A model generated the notes under the pieces. That model saw only the letters and a list, made by a program, of their open reading frames with translations. It was not told the DNA's origin and searched no databases. From NCBI RefSeq assembly GCF_051967575.1, contig NZ_JBQCJW010000014.1, positions 10,536 through 74,535 on the forward strand: a DNA stretch of 64,000 nucleotides, given 5' to 3'. The translations under genes and the position numbers were made by a program. Position 1 is the first letter of the stretch. The number at the start of each line of letters is the position of its first letter. The stretch comes from Solibacillus silvestris_B (GTDB taxonomy: Bacteria; Bacillota; Bacilli; Bacillales_A; Planococcaceae). Of this stretch, positions 7,522 through 15,988 are shown in pieces.

Positions 7522-8145
7522 ATGTGTATGTGTTCTAATAGTATGCAAAGCGGTTGCTGCGGCGGCATGACTCAATGCGGTTCCGACTGCTTTTCGCTAG
7601 GACCATTCAGAGCTGTTAGGCCTGGGTGCACACCGACAAATACAGGTACAATTATTCCATTCTCCTCTGGAATTACACCTGTTGTGCTGGCAACTGCCGT
7701 TGGTGGTTTAGTTGGTTTAGGCAGCCAAATCGGATTTGGTACTGCGGTTCCTGATTTGACGATTTTAAATAATACAATCGATTTATCGGCAATCGTGACT
7801 GAAGCATTCTCAGTGCCGCGCAATGGTAATATTACAGCTATTTCCGCATCATTCACTGCCCTTGAGGCAATTACCATTCTTGGAAATGCCACTGTTACTG
7901 CCCAAGTTTATCGCGCACCTGCCGGAAGCACACTATTCACTGCCACTAATGCAAGAGTTGTGTTGGCACCGCCATTCACAGGACTTTTAACTTTAGGTCA
8001 AACATCGTTCGCTTCATCGGATGTTGCGCCTGTCCCTGTGTCACAGGGGGACCGTTTAATAATGGTTTATACGCTTTCTGGAACAGGAATTCTTGATATT
8101 GCAGAAGTATCAGGAACTGCAAGTGCTGGTATTACAATTTCTTAG
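7522..8145 (+). CDS. BclB-like exosporium protein (C-terminal domain, no collagen repeats)
   Basis: The 207-residue product starts with a cysteine-rich head (MCMCSNSMQSGCCGGMTQCG) and then matches the C-terminal domain of Bacillus BclB-type exosporium glycoproteins: NTGTIIPFSSG near residue 40, a hydrophobic GLVGLGSQIGFG, FSVPRNGNITAISASF, then TVTAQVYRAP and GDRLIMVYTLSGTG. BclB normally has a long GXX collagen-like region before this domain; here it is absent and a short Cys head replaces it. The start follows AAGGAGGTG. The domain is known to form trimeric surface structures on spores; function here is inferred. Confidence 0.8.
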   Translation: MCMCSNSMQSGCCGGMTQCGSDCFSLGPFRAVRPGCTPTNTGTIIPFSSGITPVVLATAVGGLVGLGSQIGFGTAVPDLTILNNTIDLSAIVTEAFSVPRNGNITAISASFTALEAITILGNATVTAQVYRAPAGSTLFTATNARVVLAPPFTGLLTLGQTSFASSDVAPVPVSQGDRLIMVYTLSGTGILDIAEVSGTASAGITIS

Positions 8146-8194
8146 AAGCAAGAAAATTAATTTATAAATATACTTGGCAGGATATGATGAAAAG

Positions 8195-8237
8195 AAAAAA
8201 GCGCTATATTTCTTGACGAAAATATAGTGCTTTTTTC
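8195..8237 (+). terminator. Terminator after the BclB-like gene
   Basis: AAAAAAGCGCTATATTT and AAATATAGTGCTTTTTT form a long, nearly perfect hairpin ending in T6. The region from here to 8324 holds nothing else I can identify. Confidence 0.85.
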
Positions 8238-8324
8238 TTGTGGAAGAAAGAAGTGAATTTAACATGGTCGATAAGTTGGAAGGAGCAATAAAAAGTTGTA
8301 GTCATAGACGGCTATTTTTACATA

Positions 8325-8555
8325 TCAGTCGTTAACTGCGGCAATAGGATTCATCTCTTCTGATTTCACCATGGCAGTCACCGGACAATATTGATAATAG
8401 CCTTCTGCAACCTTCATGGCACCTGCTAAAATCATCATCCGGCCTGTTGTGCATTTCGAATCCCGAGCAATCCTTCCTATACCAAACGCCGTCATTGCAA
8501 CACCGCACATCATGCGTATAAAGGCATTGGATTCGGAAATATTAGGGTTTAACAT
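8325..8555 (-). CDS. DUF2892 (YgaP-like) small membrane protein
   Basis: A 76-residue protein with two hydrophobic stretches (about 14-26, MMCGVAMTAFGIG, and 40-55, MMILAGAMKVAEGYY) and a conserved N near the start, the pattern of the DUF2892 family found alone or attached to rhodanese domains. Cysteines at MMCG, KCTTG and YCPVTA may be functional, as the family is linked to sulfur chemistry. AAGGAGG precedes the ATG. It is a single gene, unrelated to the block downstream. Confidence 0.75.
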   Translation of the reverse strand: MLNPNISESNAFIRMMCGVAMTAFGIGRIARDSKCTTGRMMILAGAMKVAEGYYQYCPVTAMVKSEEMNPIAAVND

Positions 8556-8618
8556 TAGATAATCCTCCTTATTTAGAAAATTTCAAAATTATTTTGGAAA
8601 CACTTTGCTTTATGAAAG

Positions 8619-8627
8619 TGCTATGAT
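8619..8627 (+). promoter_or_regulatory. Extended -10 promoter upstream of yerA
   Basis: TGCTATGAT is an extended -10 element (TGnTATGAT) about 120 bases before yerA. No clear -35 is present, as is common with extended -10 promoters. A small hairpin TGTAG/CTACA lies in the leader near 8654-8670. Confidence 0.4.
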
Positions 8628-8745
8628 ACGATTAATGCACAAAAAGGAATATTGTAGCAAAAGCCTACATAAAGCAAAATATAATGAATTAAGTATGTGC
8701 TTTTTCTATTGAAACGATACGAATTTTATGAGAGGAGTACAGAAA

Positions 8746-10473
8746 ATGCCAGAAATAAATTGGAAAATAAATAATATCCGAAAACAAGTGAGTATCATCG
8801 ATGGGCATGCTGCTCCGAACCTGGTGTTGCAAAACGCAAAATATTTACATAGCGTGCTTAAAGCTTGGGTGACAGGAAACATTTGGGTTTCGGATGACAG
8901 GATTGTTTATGTCGGGAAGGAAATGCCTATGAATTTGGAAGGCACGGAAGTTTTCGACGTAGCAGGTAAAACAGTCGTACCAGGATATATAGAACCGCAT
9001 GTGCACCCATTTCAACTGTATAATCCCCACAGCTTTGCGGAATTTTGCGCACAATCCGGGACGACAACGTTCATTTCCGATAATATGACGTTTGTTTCTT
9101 TTTTCGAAAATAAGAAAGCGTTTTCTTTTATGGACGAGCTTGCCAAACTGCCGTTTTCATTTTATTGGTGGAGCAGGTTTGACTCGCAAACAGAGCTTGA
9201 AAACGAGAGGGAGCTTTATTCGAATGCTTCGGTAATGGAATGGCTTGACCGGCATGATGTATTGCTTGGCGGGGAACTGACAGCATGGCCGCGGCTAATG
9301 CGCGGGGATGATCAAATGCTGTATTGGATTCAGGCAGCCAAGCATAAAGGGAAAAAAATAGAAGGACATTTGCCTGGCGCTTCTGAAAAGACTTTAGCAA
9401 AGATGCGTTTGTTCGGCGTGGACGGCGATCATGAATCGATGACAATTGAGGATATTGAAGCACGTTTACTTCATGGTTATGCGGTGACATTGCGTTATTC
9501 GTCGATTCGTCCGGATTTGCCGCATCTTTTGAAGGCGGTTGTCGATAAAGGCTACGATATATTCGATCATTTAATGATGACGACAGATGGCTCTACACCA
9601 AGCTTCCATGAAGATGGCGTCATCGACAAATGCATCCGTGCAGCCCTTGAAGCAGGAGTTCGTCCAATAGATGCTTATAATATGGCAAGCTATAATGTAG
9701 CGCGCTACTACAATATGACAAATCTGCACGGGCTGATTGCTACAGGCCGCTATGCAAATATTAATATTTTATCGGATGAGTATTCCCCTGCACCCGAAGC
9801 TGTACTTTCAAAAGGTGTATGGCTAAAACGTGATGGAACAGATGAAAGGGTATTCCCTCCTATGGATTTGTCTATTTTTGAAAGTCTAAAAATAGATTTT
9901 GATATACATGAGACGGATTTTCAGTTTTCGATGCCTATAGGAATTGAAATGATAAATGACGTAATTACAAAACCGTATAGTGTAAAATCCCATGGACATC
10001 ATATATTATCGACAGACCACGATGAAAGCTATTTAATGCTCATCGATCGTAAAGGGAAATGGCGCATTAATACGATGATCAAAGGGTTTGCAACACATGT
10101 AAAAGGCTTTGCTTCATCATACTCCAATACGGGCGATATTATATTGATCGGGAAATCGATGCATGATATGCAGCATGCTTTTCAGGAGCTAAAGAAGATG
10201 AATGGCGGCATTGTGCTTGTTGAAGATGGGCAAGTTGTGACAAGTATACCTTTATCGTTAGCAGGTGCTGTATATGATGGGGCAGTAAATGAATTGATTC
10301 CGCTTGAACTTGCATTGAAAAGTGCATTGAAAAAGCGTGGTTACACTCATTCAGATGCGATTTATACATTGCTGTTTTTACAATCGACGCATTTGCCGTA
10401 TATTCGAATTACGCCACGCGGCATTTTTGATGTAATGAAAAACACGGTTATGTTACCGGCTGTTATGCGTTAG
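8746..10473 (+). CDS. yerA: Adenine deaminase-like amidohydrolase (YerA)
   Basis: A 575-residue protein of the adenine deaminase (Ade) branch of the amidohydrolase superfamily, which deaminates adenine to hypoxanthine at a metal centre. The HxH metal motif is EPHVHPFQLYNP (about residue 84), with DHLMMTTDG and ALEAGVRPIDAYNMASYN further on. ATG at 8746 is chosen because GAGGAG at 8732-8737 lies 8 bases upstream; the in-frame ATG at 8728 would overlap it. It heads the same gene order as B. subtilis yerA-yerB-yerC-pcrB-pcrA-ligA. Substrate is uncertain, since YerA-type proteins differ from classical Ade. Confidence 0.88.
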   Translation: MPEINWKINNIRKQVSIIDGHAAPNLVLQNAKYLHSVLKAWVTGNIWVSDDRIVYVGKEMPMNLEGTEVFDVAGKTVVPGYIEPHVHPFQLYNPHSFAEFCAQSGTTTFISDNMTFVSFFENKKAFSFMDELAKLPFSFYWWSRFDSQTELENERELYSNASVMEWLDRHDVLLGGELTAWPRLMRGDDQMLYWIQAAKHKGKKIEGHLPGASEKTLAKMRLFGVDGDHESMTIEDIEARLLHGYAVTLRYSSIRPDLPHLLKAVVDKGYDIFDHLMMTTDGSTPSFHEDGVIDKCIRAALEAGVRPIDAYNMASYNVARYYNMTNLHGLIATGRYANINILSDEYSPAPEAVLSKGVWLKRDGTDERVFPPMDLSIFESLKIDFDIHETDFQFSMPIGIEMINDVITKPYSVKSHGHHILSTDHDESYLMLIDRKGKWRINTMIKGFATHVKGFASSYSNTGDIILIGKSMHDMQHAFQELKKMNGGIVLVEDGQVVTSIPLSLAGAVYDGAVNELIPLELALKSALKKRGYTHSDAIYTLLFLQSTHLPYIRITPRGIFDVMKNTVMLPAVMR

Positions 10474-10499
10474 TCCATAAGTGGGAGGAGTCCATCAGC

Positions 10500-11564
10500 A
10501 TGAAGAAACGCCATAGATTTGTTTTGGCATTATTGGGTTTAGCTGTTATTGCAGGCTGTTCGAATAAGGAGCAATCAGAAGAGCCTGTTGCAGAAATAGA
10601 AGAACAAGTTGAAGATCAAGAGGAAATCAATGTAGTAGATGCAGAAGAAGTATTGCCATTTATCACACCATTTACAGGTGAACGGGTAGCGGAGGAAATT
10701 ACGGCACGCCCAATTCTCGCTACGATTAATAATCATCCGCAAGCTCGTCCGCAGTCGGGATTGGCACAGGCGGATGTAGTATATGAAATGTTGGCAGAAG
10801 GGGATGTAACACGTTTTTTAGCGTTATATCAATCAGAAATTCCCGAATCGATCGGTCCGATTCGCAGCGCCCGTTCGTACTTTATCGATATTGCCAAAGG
10901 GTTGGATGCATTTTACATTGCCCATGGCTATAGCCCTGAAGCAAAATCAATGCTTGAGCAAAAAGTGGTGGAGAATATTAATGGAATGCATTATGACGGG
11001 ACTTATTTCAAGCGTTCTTCAGAAAGAAAAGCGCCTCATAATTCCTATATTTCCGGTGAAAATGTCCAAGCAGGTGCAGAAAAAGTAGGTGCTTCACTAC
11101 TTTATCAGAAAAAAGTATCATATCCATTTTATGAAGCCGAAGATAATGTTAAAATAGGAATAATGGCTAATGAAATATTGATGAAATATAATAATAGCGG
11201 TTCATTTAATAGTCAATATGTGTACAATGCGGAGACGAAACAGTATAAACGTTATTCAGCAAATGTCGAAACGATCGATTATGCAACAAATGAATCAATT
11301 GAATTAGCCAATATTTTATTTTTCGAAATGCCGCACCGGATTATTGATAATGTAGGGCGCCGTGACATTACGATCACTGGCGGCGGAAATGCGTACATAG
11401 CTCAGGCAGGCATGGTGCGCGAAATCAAATGGAAAAATGCAGACGGTTTGTTAATCGCCATTGAAGAAGATGGATCAGAGGTAAAATTAGTGCAAGGGAA
11501 GACATGGATTCATTTCGTTCCCACATCTCCGGGGTTAGCAACATCTGTCATATATTCAGAGTAG
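10500..11564 (+). CDS. yerB: DUF3048 lipoprotein YerB
   Basis: A 354-residue lipoprotein with a basic N-terminus (MKKRHR), hydrophobic stretch and lipobox VIAGC (Cys about residue 20), followed by an acidic linker rich in E and V. The DUF3048 N-domain spans about 55-200 (PQARPQSGLAQADVVYEM, IGPIRSARSYF) and the C-domain about 220-350 (ITGGGNAYIAQAGMVREIKW). It is exported and anchored to the membrane; its role is unknown in the family. It lies 26 bases after yerA with a GGGAGGAG ribosome binding site, so it is probably in the same transcript. Confidence 0.88.
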   Translation: MKKRHRFVLALLGLAVIAGCSNKEQSEEPVAEIEEQVEDQEEINVVDAEEVLPFITPFTGERVAEEITARPILATINNHPQARPQSGLAQADVVYEMLAEGDVTRFLALYQSEIPESIGPIRSARSYFIDIAKGLDAFYIAHGYSPEAKSMLEQKVVENINGMHYDGTYFKRSSERKAPHNSYISGENVQAGAEKVGASLLYQKKVSYPFYEAEDNVKIGIMANEILMKYNNSGSFNSQYVYNAETKQYKRYSANVETIDYATNESIELANILFFEMPHRIIDNVGRRDITITGGGNAYIAQAGMVREIKWKNADGLLIAIEEDGSEVKLVQGKTWIHFVPTSPGLATSVIYSE

Positions 11565-11583
11565 AAAGGAAATGGTGGGCTAC

Positions 11584-11898
11584 ATGCAAATTGAAAAAAT
11601 TCGCGGTCATCAAACGGATCAGTTATTTAAAGCGGTCCTAGAGTTAAAAGATATCGAGGAATGCTATAAGTTTTTTGATGATTTGTGCACGATCAGTGAA
11701 ATCCAATCATTGGCACAACGTTTTGAAGTTGCGCATTTACTGCGTTTAAAGAAAACGTATGAAACAATTAAAAAGGAAACAGGTGCTTCGACAGCAACAA
11801 TTTCCCGTGTACGCCGTTGCTTTGACTACGGAAATGACACTTATGATGAGATGCTTGGTCGTCTATATCCTGATGAAAAGCCATTCACATCGAAGTAA
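11584..11898 (+). CDS. yerC: TrpR-like DNA-binding protein YerC
   Basis: A 104-residue member of the YerC/YecD family, related to the TrpR repressor fold. The conserved core is ECYKFFDDLCTISEIQSLAQR and the helix-turn-helix is ETIKKETGASTATISRVRRC (about residues 60-80). ATG at 11584 gives the family start MQIEKIRG; an in-frame ATG at 11572 has no usable spacing to the AAAGGA before it. It follows yerB by 19 bases and is ended by a terminator. Its regulatory target is not shown by the sequence. Confidence 0.88.
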   Translation: MQIEKIRGHQTDQLFKAVLELKDIEECYKFFDDLCTISEIQSLAQRFEVAHLLRLKKTYETIKKETGASTATISRVRRCFDYGNDTYDEMLGRLYPDEKPFTSK

Positions 11899-11933
11899 TT
11901 TAGCTCACCAAACATTCATATAGGACCAAGCTT

Positions 11934-11967
11934 AAAAGACTGGGCAGATTCACTCGCTCGGTCTTTT
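11934..11967 (+). terminator. Terminator between yerC and pcrB
   Basis: AAAAGACTGGGC (11934-11945) and GCTCGGTCTTTT (11956-11967) pair over 12 positions including two G-U, ending the yerA-yerB-yerC transcript before pcrB. Confidence 0.8.
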
Positions 11968-12065
11968 AATATTTTCGGGAAATTCGTTATACTTATAGAT
12001 GGTCGAAAAGTAAAGAGAGATAAATGAATGCTCAATATAAAAATATAGAATAGGTGGATATACAA

Positions 12066-12755
12066 ATGGAATATTTAAATTGGCGCCATGTATTTAAGCT
12101 GGACCCTGCAAAGGAAATTTCCGATGAGGCATTGGAGCAAATTTGCGAATCGGGCACAGATGTCATTTTAGTTGGGGGCACAGATGATATTACGCTTGAT
12201 GGCGTGCTTGATCTATTAGTGCGGGTACGTCGTTTTTCTGTGCCGATTGCGCTTGAAATTTCAAATGTCGACAGTATTACGCCTGGGTATGACTATTATT
12301 TCATTCCATCTGTATTGAATAGTCGTGATACGAAATGGGTGAAGGATTTGCATCATGAGGCGATTAAAGAATACGGGGATATTCTAATTTGGGAAGAGCT
12401 AGTTGCGGAAGGGTACTGTGTGTTAAATCCGGATTGTAAAGTAGCCCAAGTGACGAATGCGAAAACGGATTTATCAGCGGAAGATGTTATTGCATATGCA
12501 AGGATGGCGGAAAATTACTTCAAATTGCCGATTTTCTATTTAGAATACAGCGGAGCGTATGGTGATGTGGAGATGGTAAAAGCTACAGCTGAAGTGCTCA
12601 ACGAAACAAAACTATTTTACGGTGGCGGCATCACCTCTGCGGAGCAGGCAAAAGAAATGGCGGCATATGCGCATACAGTAGTTGTCGGCAATATTATTTA
12701 TGATGACCTAAAAGCTGCATTAAAAACAGTACAAGCTGTAAAAAGTATTATATAA
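12066..12755 (+). CDS. pcrB: Heptaprenylglyceryl phosphate synthase PcrB
   Basis: PcrB is a TIM-barrel prenyltransferase that joins heptaprenyl diphosphate to sn-glycerol-1-phosphate, giving an archaeal-type ether lipid. The 229-residue length matches the family. Visible motifs are FKLDPAKEI, SGTDVILVGGTD, YYFIPSVLNS, FYLEYSGAYGD and FYGGGITS with VVGNIIY, the phosphate-binding end of the barrel. ATG 12066 is 8 bases after AGGTGG; an upstream in-frame GTG at 12054 overlaps that site. It is 36 bases upstream of pcrA, in the standard Bacillus order. Confidence 0.92.
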   Translation: MEYLNWRHVFKLDPAKEISDEALEQICESGTDVILVGGTDDITLDGVLDLLVRVRRFSVPIALEISNVDSITPGYDYYFIPSVLNSRDTKWVKDLHHEAIKEYGDILIWEELVAEGYCVLNPDCKVAQVTNAKTDLSAEDVIAYARMAENYFKLPIFYLEYSGAYGDVEMVKATAEVLNETKLFYGGGITSAEQAKEMAAYAHTVVVGNIIYDDLKAALKTVQAVKSII

Positions 12756-12791
12756 TAGGAACAAACGTTCTTGAGATAGGAAGGTGCAAAA

Positions 12792-13482
12792 ATGGAGCAT
12801 ATAGCAAAAAACTTGATTGCGGGAATGAACCCTCAGCAGGCGGAAGCGGTGAAAACAACAGAAGGCCCGCTTCTTATTATGGCAGGGGCTGGCTCTGGAA
12901 AAACACGGGTATTAACACATCGGATCGCGTATTTAGTCGTAGAGCGTGAAGTGTATCCTTCAAAAATTTTGGCCATCACGTTTACAAATAAAGCAGCACG
13001 AGAAATGCGCGAGCGTATTGATGGGATTTTAGGGAATGGGACGACGGAAAGCATGTGGGTTTCCACATTCCACTCGATGTGTGTACGTATACTGCGCCGC
13101 AATATCGACCGCATCGGCTATTCCAAAAGCTTCTCGATTTTAGATAGCTCGGATCAGCTGACAGTTATTAAAAATATATTAAAGCAGGATAATATCGATC
13201 CGAAAAAATATGACCCGCGCGCGATTTTAAATACGATCAGCTCGGCTAAAAATGAATGCATTACAGTAGACGGCTTTGAGGCCAATATGAATCCGCATAA
13301 TCCATTTGAAAAGATTGTTGCACAAGTGTATAAAGGCTATCAAAAACGTCTAAAACAAAATCAAAGCCTGGACTTTGACGATTTAATCATGCTAACAATC
13401 AGGCTTTTTAAGGAAGCGCCGGATGTGCTGGAATTTTACCAGAATAAATTCCAGTATATACACGTGGATGAGTACCAGGACA
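12792..13482 (+). CDS. pcrA: ATP-dependent DNA helicase PcrA, exon 1 (gene split by a group II intron)
   Basis: PcrA is a UvrD/Rep-family SF1A helicase used in repair and in removing stalled complexes, and is essential in B. subtilis. Exon 1 encodes residues 1-230 plus the first base of codon 231: the Q motif MNPQQAEAV, Walker A MAGAGSGKTRV, motif Ia TFTNKAAREM, LDFDDLIM, and motif II DEYQD. Exon 1 ends inside the codon after DEYQD. Joining base 13482 to 14409 makes ACA (Thr) and gives DEYQDTNKSQY, the normal PcrA sequence. The spliced coding sequence is 691 plus 1568 bases, 752 residues, a normal PcrA size. Without splicing, translation stops seven bases after the DEYQDSA codons, losing all activity. 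ATG 12792 follows AGGAAGG. Confidence 0.95.
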
Positions 13483-14184
13483 GTGCGACACGTTGCTAAT
13501 TGAAAAGATTAGCCACTAGCAATTGCTAGGAGAACTAAGAAATCAGATGAGTCAAATGATGAGGTAACGCTCTGAAAGGCTCGACCTAATCCTCCGAATA
13601 GCATAATCAATTGCAATATTGAATGTGTTATAAGCTCGGTGAAGTCAGTTGAATACCACCCTAATTACAGGAAAGCGGAGTGGAGGCACTTTGTGTGGTA
13701 GATAGACTGGGGTTCTATAAAAATACCCATGGTTAGAATGTAGGGAACAAAACTTCCTACTGACGAAATTCCGAATGTACGGCTCTAGAGGTATAGGTAT
13801 TCGAAAGGGTACACCAACGTATTGTTGGGTTAGTGAGGTGGAGTAAGATTTGTCTTTATGAAACACCTTATAGTGTTACAGGCACTATCCAGCTAACAGG
13901 GTTAGAGGAATGACCTAAAGGTATTAAATGTACAGATATGATTTCTTGGAACGTGGTAAGCCAACTACTTGGAGAGATTGCACTCGATGAAGAGGTATAA
14001 GGGAAAACAATTTGTATAACCTTATTTTAAGTTGGTGAAAGTGATGGCACAGTACCGTTGAAGCCGTGATAATAAGCGGTGGAGGGATAGCCATTAGTCA
14101 ATTTATGAATAACTAAAACAAAATTTTATAATATCAGGTTCTCGTATGACTAAAAGAAATGCAATCACCAAACCGTAAATGGTG

Positions 14185-14277
14185 GTGAAAGTGTTGACTG
14201 ATACAGCAAACGAAAAAGTTTTTAAACGACAGTCTTTACGAAATAATGAAGGTAGAGACAAAGTAAATAAACTTTGA
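14185..14277 (+). pseudogene. Remnant of the intron-encoded reverse transcriptase N-terminus
   Basis: A short reading frame from GTG 14185 encodes 30 residues, including TDTANEKVFKRQSLRNNEG, and stops at TGA 14275. From memory the RQSLRNNE segment resembles the extreme N-terminus of Bacillus-type group II intron reverse transcriptases (LRNNEYY-like). It lies in the expected domain IV position with GGTGG just upstream. The rest of the protein (RT, X and endonuclease domains, normally about 400-600 residues) is missing. If correct, the intron arose by internal deletion. Confidence 0.5.
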
Positions 14278-14325
14278 GTTATGGCTGGAAATAAAATATT
14301 AGTTTAAAGATTCATAATTGATGGA

Positions 14326-14408
14326 ACGCCGTATGAGGGGAAACCCTCACGTACGGTGTGAATGGGGGGAAAAGCTGGAGATCATTTCAAAGGCTTACCT
14401 ATCCATAT
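14326..14408 (+). other. Group II intron domains V and VI
   Basis: Domain V is exactly 34 nt (14326-14359): the strands ACGCCGTATGAGGG and CCCTCACGTACGGTGT are capped by a GAAA tetraloop, with the CGC catalytic triad at its second to fourth bases and an AC bulge on the 3' strand. Domain VI pairs GGGGGG (14364-14369) with CCT-A-TCC (14398-14404). The unpaired A at 14401 is flanked by G-U pairs and lies seven bases before the 3' splice site, the normal branch-point position. Confidence 0.92.
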
Positions 14409-15976
14409 CAAATAAATCCCAATACTTGTTAGTACAATTATTGGCAAGGAAGTTCCGGAATATTTGTGTCGTCGGGGACTCGGATCAATCTATTTATCGC
14501 TGGCGTGGAGCGGATATTACAAATATTTTATCATTTGAAAAAGATTATAAGGATGCAAAAGTCATTATGCTTGAGCAAAATTACCGCTCAACAAAACATA
14601 TTCTCCATGCAGCAAACAGCGTGATCGAAAAAAATAAAAATCGCTACAAGAAAGTATTGAGAACAGAAAATCCGGAAGGCGAGAAAGTGCAGCTTTATAA
14701 AGCAGGCAATGAGCAGGACGAGGCCCAGTATGTCGTGCGCACCATTCAAAAGCTAATGAAGGATGAGGATTATAAGCTCGACGATTTTGCAATTCTCTAT
14801 CGTACGAATGCACAGTCCCGTGTGATGGAAGATATACTTGTAAAATCGAATATGAATTACCAAATCGTCGGCGGCACAAAGTTCTATGACCGAAAAGAGA
14901 TTAAGGATTTATTAGCTTATTTGCGGTTAATCGCCAACAATGATGATGATTTATCACTTGCGCGCATTATTAATGAGCCGAAGCGTGCGATCGGTGCTAC
15001 ATCGTTCGATAAAATGCTTGCATATGCGATGGAGCGCGACCTTTCGATTTTTGATGCGATGAGCGAGCTTGTGTTTATGGGGCTGACAGGAAAAGCGGCT
15101 GCTTCCGCCGAAATGTTTTATCAAATGATTCGTTCGTTAAGCGAGCGGCAGCATGAGCTTTCAGTAACTGAAATTGTAGAAGAGGTGCTTGAGCAATCAG
15201 GCTATCGCCAAATGCTGAAAGCGGAAAAATCGATTGAAGCAGAAAGCCGTCTGGAAAATATTGAAGAGTTTTTAACGGTAACACAGGCTTTTGAAGCGCG
15301 TAGTGAAGACCAGTCATTAGTTGCCTTTTTAACGGACTTGGCGCTTATTGCGGACATCGATTCCTTGGACGAGGAAGAAAAGGTGAAGGGCACAATTATT
15401 TTAATGACGATGCATGCTGCTAAAGGTTTGGAATTTCCGGTCGTTTTCATAATCGGAATGGAGGAAAATATTTTCCCGCATTCACGTTCGCTTGAAAATG
15501 AGGAGGAAATGGCCGAAGAAAGGCGGTTAATGTATGTCGGTGCAACCCGAGCAGAGCAGCGTCTTTACTTGACTTGTGCAGGCTCTCGCACGATTTTCGG
15601 CCGTACAGGCTACAATGCCCCTTCACGCTTTTTACGGGAAATCGACGATAAAGTACTAGAGCAAGTATCAAAAGCAACGACGAATTCCTATCGCGACGAC
15701 TCATTGCCGTTTTCGTCCAACCGCTATGACCGTGCAGCAAAGCGTTCATTAGGGGGTGTACAAAACCCCGCTTCCCAAACTTCGCGCCTAAATGCTACAG
15801 GAGGCAATCAATTTGATTGGAAAGTCGGCGACAAGGCATCCCACGGTAAATGGGGTATCGGTATGGTCGTCAGTGTAAAAGGTGAAGGAGACGGCATGGA
15901 GCTTGACATTGCATTCCCGGCACCAACAGGAATCAAACGTTTGCTAGCAAAGTTTGCACCGATTACGAAAGCTTAG
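14409..15976 (+). CDS. pcrA: ATP-dependent DNA helicase PcrA, exon 2
   Basis: Exon 2 supplies the last two bases of codon 231 and the remaining 521 codons. It contains motif III CVVGDSDQSIYRWRGAD, motif IV LEQNYRST, the 2B region, motif V TMHAAKGLEFPVVF, motif VI RRLMYVGATRAEQRLYL, and the PcrA C-terminal extension ending in a Tudor-like WKVGDKASHGKWGIGMVVSV segment that binds RNA polymerase in characterised homologues. All helicase motifs are intact, which argues that the gene is used and not decaying. An open frame starting at 14318 is intron sequence and not a real start. ligA follows 12 bases later. Confidence 0.95.
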
Positions 15977-15988
15977 GAGGAACAATTG

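Larger units (their letters stand above)
13483..14408 (+). mobile_element. Group II intron without a functional reverse transcriptase, inserted in pcrA
   Basis: 926 bases beginning GTGCGAC (group II 5' consensus GUGYG) and ending in AT (consensus AY). A 34-nt domain V and a domain VI with bulged A lie at its 3' end. The guide sequence EBS1, TGTCTT at 13851-13856, pairs with IBS1, AGGACA at 13477-13482, the last six exon bases (one G-U pair). GGTAC at 13808-13812 could be EBS2 for IBS2 GTACC at 13472-13476, directly next to IBS1. The boundaries follow from both the consensus ends and exact repair of the PcrA frame. Domain IV holds only a 30-residue remnant of the usual reverse transcriptase/maturase. 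Excision therefore needs self-splicing or a maturase from elsewhere. Confidence 0.95.

Noticed and set aside
14318..14408. A start codon at 14318 giving a separate 552-residue helicase fragment
   Set aside because: The first 30 residues are intron domain V/VI sequence and have no PcrA similarity; there is no ribosome binding site.
12792..15976. pcrA as a frameshifted or IS-disrupted pseudogene
   Set aside because: The interruption has group II intron ends, domain V/VI and EBS/IBS pairing, no transposase or terminal inverted repeats, and its removal restores the exact protein.
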